A DNA stretch of 44,974 nt from Aporhodopirellula aestuarii (lineage in GTDB: Bacteria; Planctomycetota; Planctomycetia; Pirellulales; Pirellulaceae). Positions 1-8,246 of the stretch are shown piece after piece. A model generated the notes under the pieces. The model searched no databases, was not told where the DNA came from, and saw only the letters and a list, made by a program, of their open reading frames with translations. A program made the translations under genes and the position numbers. Location of the stretch: the NCBI RefSeq assembly GCF_023701485.1, contig NZ_JAMQBK010000095.1:1-44974 (forward strand). The letters are read 5' to 3'. Every line of letters starts with the position of its first letter. Position 1 is the first letter of the stretch.

Positions 1-21
1 TTTTAGCGGAACGGCGCGAGC

Positions 22-146
22 GGGCTGTTGTTTTAGGCGTTTCGCAAAAATGAGTGAGCCGACAGCGCTAGCTGCGGGCCTCCAATGGGCACGTACTAGC
101 CGTTAGGCCCGCGGCTAGCGCCGTCGGCTCACAAAAACAACAGCCC
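22..146. mobile_element. MITE-like 125-bp element with 13-bp terminal inverted repeats
   Basis: The element starts GGGCTGTTGTTTT (22-34) and ends with its exact reverse complement (134-146). It is flanked by the 6-bp direct repeat GCGAGC at 16-21 and 147-152, as expected of a target-site duplication. Removing the element and one copy of the direct repeat restores a REP-like arm. It encodes no protein, so any movement would need a transposase supplied in trans. That it is mobile is inferred from structure. Confidence 0.65.
54..132. repeat. 28-bp inverted repeat inside the MITE-like element
   Basis: Arms at 54-81 and 105-132 are complementary over 28 positions with two mismatches, around a 23-nt loop (82-104). 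The arms contain GTGAGCCGAC and GCGCTAGC. Transcribed, this would be a very stable hairpin. It fills most of the space between the terminal repeats, so the element is a palindrome within a palindrome. Confidence 0.75.
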
Positions 147-235
147 GCGAGCCGTCCGGTGTCGCATCATGTTTTAGTGTCGACAATCCACTATTCACGT
201 TTGGATAGCTTGAATACTCAAACGTTAGCGTGGGC

Positions 236-2035
236 CTATTCGTTTCCCAAACGATGCAGCAAATCGACCAGCGCGTCGGGATTAAACTGGGCTCGCCGCT
301 TGAGCTCCACCCCGAGGTAGTCGGGATAGATGAATTGCTTTCGCCCCGAAGGAAGGTCCGTGTCCAAACCGGTCAATTCAGTTTCGTGCAATTGACTAAC
401 GGTGGCCTTGACCGAATCGGATACGGATCCGTTGACACGTTGCAGCTCCTGCGTCATCACGTCCACGGCCCATACAGCCTGCCGAGCCGCGTCGTAGGTC
501 AACAGGCGTGAACCGTCGGTTTCCGCGATCACTTTCAACGCCACGCGAGTCAATGATTCGTTGAACGCGCGGGTCTGAACGACATCAATCAATTTGTCGA
601 TCTCGTCAATGAGCTGACTTCCCACTTGGGAAACGGAATCCGCCGCTCCAAGAGGTTGCTCATCGAACGATCGTTCTAATGCTCTTTCCAAACGCTCGAT
701 CTTCTCATAGCTCACCTTTCCTCCGAGCCGGTAGGCGACGTCCAGCAGCACATTCTGCCATTCGTGCTGGCGAGGGCGTCCAGGAGTGCTTGGCTGCGAC
801 GAAGTCAAGTAGCGTTGTTGTCGCCTGCTTTCGGTTTGCAGCTCATGATGACAGGCGGCGCAATCATAGAGTGCATAGTCACCCCAATCATCCGTCTGCG
901 CCAATTGAACCATCAACTGCACCGCTTTTCGGCGGGCCACGAGAGCCCCGATGAACACTTTGCGGGTATCCCAGTGAGTCTTTCCGGCCAACTCGGCATC
1001 GCGACCAACGACACCGGGATAGTTGATCTCGAAGTACGGCTCACGCGAAGAGTCTTCGCCGAGGTTTTCATACAACGTCGACGGCGATTGCCAGTGTTGC
1101 GGCATTTGTTCGCAAAACGTTTGCACCTCAACCGATGGCAATGGCGGGTGTCCCGCCGCGTACATCTGGTGCGTCACAAACATACCTCGCTCACGATTGC
1201 CCACATGACAATCGAGACACAGTGACGCTTGATTGGCCGTGTTGACCAAATCGGTCATGCCCGACGAACGTTTTGCCTCGGGTGAGGAAAGACGCCACGA
1301 GTCACTATCGAAATGCTTTTTCTGCCAAGCGACTTGCGTACCTTCCTGGTGGCAATACAAGCAATCGATGCCAATCGCGTTCTTGGTCAACACGCCTTCG
1401 CCTCGGGTTTCTTCACCGGTCACGCCCCCATGACACGTCAAACAAGCCTCTCGAAATTGGGCATATCCTTCCGGCGATTCCACAGCCCCCTCGCCCCACA
1501 ACTTGTCACAGATACGTCGACTGAGAACATTACTCGTTCCGATCCACTCCTTGGGCACCTCAGTCAAACCGATTTGATTGGCGTCGAGCCGAATCCCTTT
1601 CCGGCGGTAAGCGGCAACGACCTCATCGGTGCGGGTTTGCATGCGATCGTACAGATCTAACAGGTCGGTCTCGAGATCTTTCTCGGCCAAAGGTTCCACG
1701 CGGCGACGGGCGATGGTGTGTTTGTCTTGACTGACCCAAGCGTCCATTTCTTGTCGACGACTGAACGCGTTGAGTTGACCGGATTGGCCCGACGCAATTT
1801 CCGCTAGTCCAGGGCCGTCGAAATGACATTGGATGCAGGCAGCTACCGCCGGCTCCGACACCCACGTCATGTACACAGGATCGCTCAGTCGCTGCTCGAT
1901 CGAAGGCGCGTCCTGGGCGTTCACAACCGGAACCGAACTCAGCAAGATCCCGCCGAGCAGGAGTCCGCCGCAAACGGCAACGTTTACCGAACGCCATCGG
2001 CCAGCAAACTTCGAACATTGACGCGGATCAATCAT
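236..2035 (-). CDS. Exported pentahaem cytochrome c
   Basis: Likely a periplasmic or surface electron carrier. From the chosen start (599 aa) there is an N-terminal hydrophobic segment at about residues 18-37, typical of a signal peptide or anchor. Five CxxCH sites follow: CIQCH (C67), CLTCH (C198), CLYCH (C225), CLDCH (C273) and CAACH (C392). The C-terminal 200 residues have no haem motif and look helical. The start ATG at 2035 overlaps the stop of the upstream cytochrome gene by 8 bases, implying translational coupling. The reading frame stays open further upstream to 2134, but that part lies inside the upstream gene and would bury the signal peptide. It shares with its neighbour the CAACHH motif and an AAGHP motif after the fourth haem. 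No enzymatic motif is recognised. Confidence 0.85.
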   Translation of the reverse strand: MIDPRQCSKFAGRWRSVNVAVCGGLLLGGILLSSVPVVNAQDAPSIEQRLSDPVYMTWVSEPAVAACIQCHFDGPGLAEIASGQSGQLNAFSRRQEMDAWVSQDKHTIARRRVEPLAEKDLETDLLDLYDRMQTRTDEVVAAYRRKGIRLDANQIGLTEVPKEWIGTSNVLSRRICDKLWGEGAVESPEGYAQFREACLTCHGGVTGEETRGEGVLTKNAIGIDCLYCHQEGTQVAWQKKHFDSDSWRLSSPEAKRSSGMTDLVNTANQASLCLDCHVGNRERGMFVTHQMYAAGHPPLPSVEVQTFCEQMPQHWQSPSTLYENLGEDSSREPYFEINYPGVVGRDAELAGKTHWDTRKVFIGALVARRKAVQLMVQLAQTDDWGDYALYDCAACHHELQTESRRQQRYLTSSQPSTPGRPRQHEWQNVLLDVAYRLGGKVSYEKIERLERALERSFDEQPLGAADSVSQVGSQLIDEIDKLIDVVQTRAFNESLTRVALKVIAETDGSRLLTYDAARQAVWAVDVMTQELQRVNGSVSDSVKATVSQLHETELTGLDTDLPSGRKQFIYPDYLGVELKRRAQFNPDALVDLLHRLGNE

Positions 2036-3866
2036 CGTTAAACGGATCCGCTTCGTTCGCCCTTCTGAGACGGAGCTCTTCGAGCAGTTCTTGACGTGAT
2101 TTAACGCGTGGTTTCGGGGCGGGTTCGTCATCACGTTGCGGCCGATTGTCCGGTTGCGGAGTTACGTTTTTCTCTGACTCTTCCGATCGTTCAGCACGCC
2201 GTTTCGCGATGTTTTCGTTGACGCGTCTGATCACCGACTGGAGTTCGCTATGTATCAGATTGATTTGATCACGATCGGTTTCCCATTCACTCAGGTCCGG
2301 CCGTTCGACAGGTCCGAGCCAAGCAGCGAGTTCAACCGCAACCATGGCGGCTTCCGACCGACTCATTGTTGATTTGGGCTCGTCACCAATCTCAGGAACG
2401 CGTTCCGCAAAATGAGGGGTGGTGGTCCGCTCCGCATAGCGTAATCCGGATCTCAATCGATTGGCAACTAAAAACGCGGGCCCCGATGCTCCGCTTGGCC
2501 ATGCATTGCGAGCGGCTGCGGCAGCTAAATAATACTGGGCAGTCGATTCCCAACTGCTGTAGGTTTCCTCATTACCGGCGGCCATCGTGACCAGTTGAGC
2601 CAGTTCGCTTGCCTCAAATTCAAAACGTTCGACCGCATAAACTTGATCCACCCATTTGGCCAGCGCGGCTCGTGCGCCGACAGCAGTCGCAGCGACAACA
2701 TCGGCATCAGCAACCGATTCGGAATGCAATGTGGACCGGAGTTGATCGATGGACGCCAACAAACTGAAATCGTCATCAACCGCGGCTCCGGTCCGCATCC
2801 GGTAATTGAGCATCCACCGTATCCCGATATCATTCCACGACGAAACCATCGGTCCGCCCGGGAATCGCCCCTCGGGTCGGTCAGGACGTCGTTCATTGGC
2901 GAAACCCAACGTGTGATGGCAGGCGGCACAGTCGTAGACAGCCAATTCAGGCCACTGACTCACTTTCATGCTGTTGTCGCGAACTTCCGACTGGGCGCGT
3001 TCGACGAGCAGCGAAAGCGAAGCGTCCATGGCTGCAATCTGCCCGGCGAGCCACAGCTGGGCTTCGTACCGCCAAGCCGCTCTTGCTTCGGTGTCCCGCC
3101 AATGCTTGGGCTGGCGATTGTGGTACGTGGTGAACTCATACCGCAGCGCCGGATGTCCTGCCGCGATCAAATCATGATTCATGTCACGATCTCGATCACC
3201 GACATGACACGTCGCACACATTCTTGCTCGCGTCAGCAAATCTTGTGCGTTCACGAACCCGTCGGCTACTGCGTACTCCGGATCAAAATGGTCTTGAAAG
3301 TGAGTTCCTATCCACCGCTCAGACGGACCATGACACGCCGAACAGCCGACGCCTTCACGCTTGAACGATGCGGATTCGTAATGGCGACTCGCATACGAAG
3401 CAGCGAATTCGCTACCTTGATGTGGGTCGTGATACCGTGGCGTCGAATTATGGCAGGCAAGACAATTGTCATACCCGGCCTGGTCAATGACCGCTCCTGA
3501 GTCGTCCAGGATTCTCAATCGCCGCATCATAGCGACGCTCTCATCGCTACAGAATGTTCGCCAACTTTGCGAATGAGGATCGTTCTCGACCCACAAGGGA
3601 TACTCGTTCCCGCGCGACACTCGCGGCTGAACGACGGCGGGTCGTGGGCCGCCATGACAACTCGCCGAGGCACAAGACTGCGCCCCCACGATTTTTAAAT
3701 CTTTGCGGAGCAGCGGGCTGTTCAGATGATCCAAATTGCGAGCGATGAAGTGATCTTGCGCCGAACACCGTCCTCCTCCCATGCCAATTACGAAAATCGC
3801 ATTCAACGAAGCTACCGAAATCAGCAACAGTCGCCAAAACGTGTTTAGAGAAAATGCCATCGCCAT
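2028..3866 (-). CDS. Exported pentahaem cytochrome c with a CX4CH site
   Basis: A 612-residue secreted multihaem cytochrome. A hydrophobic signal peptide covers about residues 5-30. The haem sites are an unusual CASASCH (C65-X4-C70-H71), then CLACH (C135), CSACH (C175), CATCH (C217) and CAACH (C313). A histidine-rich block, RDMNHDLIAAGHPALR (about 227-242), probably supplies distal haem ligands and is identical in the plus-strand cytochrome at 6810-8246, so the two are paralogues. After residue 320 there are no haems, and the tail is charged (KSRQELLEELRLRRANE). An AGGA box lies just before the ATG at 3866; the second ATG at 3860 has better spacing. It diverges from the plus-strand electron-transfer operon across a 268-bp gap that should hold both promoters. 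Confidence 0.88.
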   Translation of the reverse strand: MAMAFSLNTFWRLLLISVASLNAIFVIGMGGGRCSAQDHFIARNLDHLNSPLLRKDLKIVGAQSCASASCHGGPRPAVVQPRVSRGNEYPLWVENDPHSQSWRTFCSDESVAMMRRLRILDDSGAVIDQAGYDNCLACHNSTPRYHDPHQGSEFAASYASRHYESASFKREGVGCSACHGPSERWIGTHFQDHFDPEYAVADGFVNAQDLLTRARMCATCHVGDRDRDMNHDLIAAGHPALRYEFTTYHNRQPKHWRDTEARAAWRYEAQLWLAGQIAAMDASLSLLVERAQSEVRDNSMKVSQWPELAVYDCAACHHTLGFANERRPDRPEGRFPGGPMVSSWNDIGIRWMLNYRMRTGAAVDDDFSLLASIDQLRSTLHSESVADADVVAATAVGARAALAKWVDQVYAVERFEFEASELAQLVTMAAGNEETYSSWESTAQYYLAAAAARNAWPSGASGPAFLVANRLRSGLRYAERTTTPHFAERVPEIGDEPKSTMSRSEAAMVAVELAAWLGPVERPDLSEWETDRDQINLIHSELQSVIRRVNENIAKRRAERSEESEKNVTPQPDNRPQRDDEPAPKPRVKSRQELLEELRLRRANEADPFNDD

Positions 3867-4134
3867 AGTTCCTAGGAGAATTCCCGACGCTCAGGAGGTT
3901 TTTGTCGCATCGGCAAAACGTTCTGATGAACTCCTGCTAAGGTAGTTCGAACCCGCTATCTGGTTGCCGCAAAGACACCAGAATTCGCACAATCGCGCCA
4001 ATTACCTCGTCCAGGGTGTTGGAACGCCCTCCTTTTCAAGATACAAATGTCTATTCAGGGACGGACGCTCAACTCAGAATAGTTGAATCGAGCATCGCCG
4101 CGTTCTTATCCCAAGATTTATCTGGCTCACTCAG

Positions 4135-5112
4135 TTGTTACTGCAACGAAATCAAATTCGACTTCACCTGCCGTTTGCGTTTCTCGCATTAGTTTTGGTG
4201 ATAGGTTGTGCCGTCTGGTACGTCGTCGATTCCAGGAACGCCGAACAGTGGCTCGGCGGCGGAAGCACGGTCGGGTTGGCATGCGGCGTGATTGCCGCTG
4301 CGATCATCGCTTTCGAAATGCTGCTGTGGCCCCGCAAACTTCTGCGACGGCTGCGGCTTTTCCCAACGAAATATTGGTTAGCCGCGCACCTTTGGATCGG
4401 TTTGGCATCCTTTCCACTTGCCATCCTTCACTCGGGATTTCATTTAGGTGGCTTTCTACCCGCGACGCTGATGATCCTGTTCGCGCTCACCATTTTCAGT
4501 GGTGTCTACGGTTGGGCGATACAAAATATCTTGCCCAAATGGCTGCTGCGAAACTTACCTGCCGAGACGATCTACAGCCAAATCGATCATGTCGCCGAGC
4601 TCGCCGCCGAAGATGCCAAACGGATGCTGATCGCATCGTGTGGACAGCGCCGCACCATGCTCGACGTATCGCAACTCGACATGGAAGAGATGGATCTTTC
4701 GCTAACGCAAACGATCGTGATTGGTGCCGTTCGCCAAGCCGGAAAAGGCAGAACGTCGGGTCGAACCCTGCAGACCAAACTGGTGAACGACAGTCGAGAC
4801 GACCGAGACCGACTCTGGACGGCCTTTGACAACATTGAGGATTTCCTCATCGAAGGGGGCACGGTGACCAGTCCCGTAACGGATCGCCGTGAGGCGTCGA
4901 TTTGGTTCAACCGGCTACGAAAGGATTGCGGCGCAGACAGCCACGGCGTGATCGATGCACTGGAAGAACTTTGTGACCAACGACGGCAGTTTGACACGCA
5001 GGCCGTCGTTCACCGCTGGCTTCATGCGTGGCTACCTTTACATATCGGGCTGTCCGTTTCCGTCTCAGTTCTTTTAGTCGTCCACATCTGGACGGCGTTA
5101 AAGTACTGGTAG
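4135..5112 (+). CDS. Membrane cytochrome-b-like protein
   Basis: A 325-residue integral membrane protein with hydrophobic segments at about residues 12-30, 43-63, 82-99, 105-128 and 300-320. Histidines in or beside membrane segments (H85, H99, H103, then H293, H297, H303, H317) fit bis-histidine haem b binding, as in cytochrome b561 or ferric-reductase-like proteins. A soluble, charged region of about 150 residues (140-290) sits between the last two membrane segments. The start is TTG at 4135; an in-frame stop at 4084 and no ATG or GTG between them leave little choice. As the first gene of the operon, 24 bp before the decahaem cytochrome, it is a good candidate to pass electrons between the quinone pool or the Fe-S proteins and the periplasmic haems. 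The haem assignment is inferred. Confidence 0.7.
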   Translation: MLLQRNQIRLHLPFAFLALVLVIGCAVWYVVDSRNAEQWLGGGSTVGLACGVIAAAIIAFEMLLWPRKLLRRLRLFPTKYWLAAHLWIGLASFPLAILHSGFHLGGFLPATLMILFALTIFSGVYGWAIQNILPKWLLRNLPAETIYSQIDHVAELAAEDAKRMLIASCGQRRTMLDVSQLDMEEMDLSLTQTIVIGAVRQAGKGRTSGRTLQTKLVNDSRDDRDRLWTAFDNIEDFLIEGGTVTSPVTDRREASIWFNRLRKDCGADSHGVIDALEELCDQRRQFDTQAVVHRWLHAWLPLHIGLSVSVSVLLVVHIWTALKYW

Positions 5113-5136
5113 TCCTTCTTTTCGCGGAGATGACCC

Positions 5137-6810
5137 TTGAATTCGGTGCAAAGTCCCACGGGCAAACAACGCTCGCAACGGATTCAAATCGACTATTACA
5201 AGCGTCGAACCGGATTGGATCGATGGAGACGACTTTGCATCTTGCTGAGTCTTCTGTTTGCCGGCACGTATGCGATCTACCTCGTTTATTTCCTGTTAGC
5301 GGCTTCGAGTGCTTCGCCGATCAAGGTTTCTGCCGGTAGCCAGACGCTGGGACAGGTACTTCAACGACACTTCAATACCGGCCCCCTGTCGCTATCCCAC
5401 GCGTCGTTCGAACGTGATTGTCATGTTTGCCACTCTGACTTCACACCGATGGATGCGAACGCTCCGTCGGATTGGCTTCCGCTGATCGGTGTCAATTCGG
5501 ATGTGTCGCGGAAACACTTGGAAGATGCCTGTCAGAAGTGTCACTTCGCCGGCAATCACAACCGTGACCAAATGACGGCCCAGTTCGCCGCGAAAGACCA
5601 AAATTGTTCTTGGTGCCACCAACCGCACCAGGGCCGCGATTTTGATTTGACTCGCATATCACGAAAACGCTGTGCAACCTGTCATGACGATCTGACATCA
5701 GTCACCAACAACGCCCCGACGATTAACAAATCGGTGACCGCGTTTAACGAGGTCGATCACGGCGATTTCGCTTCGTTGAAAACAGGTGATGCGGGACGAA
5801 TCCGATTCAGTCATGACCTGCACATGATGCCCGGACAGGTCGGTATCGACGCCAAGGGCGGAATGACTCTCGATCGTCTCTCACCGAGCGACCGCGTCCG
5901 CTACTCGTTAGAGAATCAAAAACCGACCGACTTGGTCCAACTGAATTGTCAAAGTTGTCACGAAATCGTCGGCCAAACCGTGATCGATGGGCTGGGGACG
6001 AATTTGAAATCGGTCGATATCGAGCTGCTCGGTCGCTCGATGACGCCGATCGACTTTGAAAAGCACTGCGTTGCCTGTCATGCCATCTCGCCCGGCGTTA
6101 TCAGCTCGACAGACGATCCGCTGCGACTTCCCCATGCCGTGTCACCAACGGCGATGCGAACCCAGATTGCCGCAACGATCGACGGATCGAGAGCAACCGG
6201 CACGTCCCGCCAGCGACGAGACAATTCCAAGAAAACGCTTCCTCCAGGGATCGGCGAACCATCTTCGCATCAATCGGAATGGCGGGTCACCGACGAAGAA
6301 ATTGCTGCAGCCGAGGAACTCGTTCGAAAGCAATGCCTAACGTGTCACTTCAGCGAATCGCTCGCCGACGACGCGATTTTGGCATCCACTTCGTCCAATA
6401 CCACCGCAATGATTCCGACACGCTGGCTTCGGCGGGGCTTGTACGATCACGCAGCCCATCGCTTGATTGATTGTCGGTTTTGCCACGCGGACGCCTATCC
6501 CAAATCTCGCACGTTGCCACAGTCGGAACTCGTCACCGACGATCACGAAAAAGTACTCATCGCGGGCATCGAAAGTTGCCAGGGTTGTCACCGTCCTGCC
6601 GATACTCCCACGCCAGAGGAGTTGATCACGCGGACGTTAGAACTCGCTGGCACAACGACAGTTTTAAGCGAACAAAGTGCAGCGGACTTGATCGGGATGA
6701 TGCCGACGTGGGCTTCGGACGAATGCATTTTGTGTCACCGCTATCACTCGCCGACGCCAAAGTCTCACACCGTTTCACCGCCGGTAACTTCGCAATCGGA
6801 GGCCTTCTAG
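5137..6810 (+). CDS. Membrane-anchored decahaem cytochrome c
   Basis: A 557-residue protein with a basic N-terminus, one membrane segment at about residues 33-55 and a large outside domain with ten CxxCH motifs: C95, C132, C157, C179, C271, C311, C400, C446, C481 and C530 (CHVCH, CQKCH, CSWCH, CATCH, CQSCH, CVACH, CLTCH, CRFCH, CQGCH, CILCH). Many extra histidines could act as sixth ligands. Haem spacing is tight in the first 190 residues and wider later, suggesting at least two haem modules. The start is TTG at 5137, with GGAG at 5126-5129. Its stop codon shares one base with the GTG start of the next gene. It probably carries electrons between the membrane cytochrome and the soluble pentahaem proteins; no substrate-reduction motif is recognised. 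Confidence 0.88.
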   Translation: MNSVQSPTGKQRSQRIQIDYYKRRTGLDRWRRLCILLSLLFAGTYAIYLVYFLLAASSASPIKVSAGSQTLGQVLQRHFNTGPLSLSHASFERDCHVCHSDFTPMDANAPSDWLPLIGVNSDVSRKHLEDACQKCHFAGNHNRDQMTAQFAAKDQNCSWCHQPHQGRDFDLTRISRKRCATCHDDLTSVTNNAPTINKSVTAFNEVDHGDFASLKTGDAGRIRFSHDLHMMPGQVGIDAKGGMTLDRLSPSDRVRYSLENQKPTDLVQLNCQSCHEIVGQTVIDGLGTNLKSVDIELLGRSMTPIDFEKHCVACHAISPGVISSTDDPLRLPHAVSPTAMRTQIAATIDGSRATGTSRQRRDNSKKTLPPGIGEPSSHQSEWRVTDEEIAAAEELVRKQCLTCHFSESLADDAILASTSSNTTAMIPTRWLRRGLYDHAAHRLIDCRFCHADAYPKSRTLPQSELVTDDHEKVLIAGIESCQGCHRPADTPTPEELITRTLELAGTTTVLSEQSAADLIGMMPTWASDECILCHRYHSPTPKSHTVSPPVTSQSEAF

Positions 6811-8246
6811 TGCGTCGCTGGCTAGTCCTCCCGATCGTTGCGACTCTTCTCTCACCGCTTTCGTATGGTGACGAGAACGAACTCCCTCGCGATCGAGGCT
6901 TTACCGCAGTTGGCGCCGAGTCCTGTGCCACGTCCACATGTCACGGCGGCACGACCGTCAACGCACCTGCGTGGACCAAGTCGCTCTCGATGCATCGTGT
7001 CAACGATCCCCACGCGATGGCCGGTCTGCTGCTGCTCGATGACGACTCACGACGAATCGTCGCCAGACTCGATCCGAAATCTCAAACCTCAGAGACGGCG
7101 TATCACAACGTCTTGCGTACCCGATGCATCTCCTGTCATGCAACCGTCCAAGCGGAAGAGTGCGACCCGATCGGGGAAATTCCTCCTGCGATCATCGGTA
7201 ATGGGGTCTCGTGCGAAACGTGTCACGGGGCAGCCAGCGGTTGGCTCGATCAACATGTTCAAACTTCATGGTCGACTCGGACGAATCGCACTCAAACCGG
7301 GTTCCGAGAAACCAAATCGATTCTGGATCGGGCGCAAAACTGTGTTCGCTGTCATATCGGTTCAAGAACAAAAGACGGATTGGTGCGCGACATGAATCAT
7401 GATTTGATTGCGGCGGGTCACCCCGCCCTCCGTTTCGACCTGTTGATCTATCATCAAAACCTCCCCAAGCACTGGGATGCCAACACTGTCTCCGAACGAG
7501 AATTTGACGCTTCGTCCGTTCGGGTTCGCAATGTCGGACGTGCGATCGGATTGGCCGCCGCGGCGGCGCTGTCCGCGGAGCGTGCGAGCGCACACCTTCG
7601 CAACTCCCGTTCGGTTCCGTGGCCAGAACTCGCAGACTACGACTGTTTTGCATGTCATCAAGCCCTCACCACGGCGTCCTACAATTTACCCGCCCGTGAT
7701 CTCAATCGTTCCCCTTTGCACATCAGCGATGGGTTGCCTGTCTGGAATGCGTGGTACTCTATTTCACAACTCGATTTCCGAGACTCCCCCGAATACCTCA
7801 TTGCGCTGTCTCCCCATCGCAACGATCCCAAGAAATTGGAAACCGCTGGACGTAAGGTGGCTCGCTATTACTTAGCCAAAGCCGAGCAAGCGGGCAAACA
7901 ACCACCTTCGCCCACCGCGTCGCTCGGCGAGATCACCGATTTATTGCGGCGCCGGCCACCTGTCGACTGGCACGAAGCGGCAATCGCCTATCTCCAAATC
8001 GAAGCCGTCGTCGACGATCTCTCTCGTCGCCGGCAAACCGTGGCTTTAGCCAAACAATTCGCCGCCAAATTACCTCAACTGCAAAAGCTATTGCGGTTTG
8101 ACGCCAATGTCCCGTCGTCCGACGCGGGCTCAGCAAATTCCCCCTACAAATTCGACACCAAAGCCTTTCAACGCGAGGTCCTCGCGATGTTTGGGTCGTC
8201 ACCCAGTGCCAAACAACCAGCCCCGCCAACTAGTCCTTCACCATGA
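6810..8246 (+). CDS. Exported pentahaem cytochrome c with a CX4CH site
   Basis: A 478-residue secreted cytochrome. The start chosen is GTG at 6810, which overlaps the preceding TAG by one base (TAGTG), has GGAGG just upstream and opens directly into a signal peptide (residues 2-20). The frame is open further upstream, but that stretch overlaps the decahaem gene and is not plausible protein. Haem sites are CATSTCH (C39-X4-C44-H45), CISCH (C106), CETCH (C135), CVRCH (C178) and CFACH (C279). The block RDMNHDLIAAGHPALR at about 193-208 matches the minus-strand gene at 2028-3866, so these are diverged duplicates on either side of the promoter region. The C-terminal 190 residues are haem-free. The next gene starts inside its stop codon (ATGA). 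Confidence 0.87.
   Translation: MRRWLVLPIVATLLSPLSYGDENELPRDRGFTAVGAESCATSTCHGGTTVNAPAWTKSLSMHRVNDPHAMAGLLLLDDDSRRIVARLDPKSQTSETAYHNVLRTRCISCHATVQAEECDPIGEIPPAIIGNGVSCETCHGAASGWLDQHVQTSWSTRTNRTQTGFRETKSILDRAQNCVRCHIGSRTKDGLVRDMNHDLIAAGHPALRFDLLIYHQNLPKHWDANTVSEREFDASSVRVRNVGRAIGLAAAAALSAERASAHLRNSRSVPWPELADYDCFACHQALTTASYNLPARDLNRSPLHISDGLPVWNAWYSISQLDFRDSPEYLIALSPHRNDPKKLETAGRKVARYYLAKAEQAGKQPPSPTASLGEITDLLRRRPPVDWHEAAIAYLQIEAVVDDLSRRRQTVALAKQFAAKLPQLQKLLRFDANVPSSDAGSANSPYKFDTKAFQREVLAMFGSSPSAKQPAPPTSPSP

Larger units (their letters stand above)
1..160. repeat. Palindromic intergenic repeat (REP-like unit), interrupted
   Basis: Bases 1-21 joined to 153-160 rebuild one arm of the palindromic repeat that is intact at 12901-12960 (it begins TAGCGGAACGGCGCGAGC and ends CGTCCGGT). 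The unit is split by a 125-bp insertion at 22-146 flanked by a direct repeat of GCGAGC. Only one arm is visible here. It lies about 80 bp past the stop of the minus-strand cytochrome gene, so its strong secondary structure could also help end that transcript. Confidence 0.7.

Noticed and set aside
2595..3500. A 301-residue plus-strand open frame
   Set aside because: It lies antisense to the pentahaem cytochrome gene, whose five haem motifs are unmistakable. The frame has no signal peptide or known motif and reads like a mirror of GC-rich codons.
6471..6809. N-terminal extension of the second plus-strand pentahaem cytochrome
   Set aside because: The frame is open, but it overlaps two haem motifs of the decahaem gene, and the extension is a polar, Arg/Ser-rich sequence ahead of a good signal peptide starting at GTG 6810.
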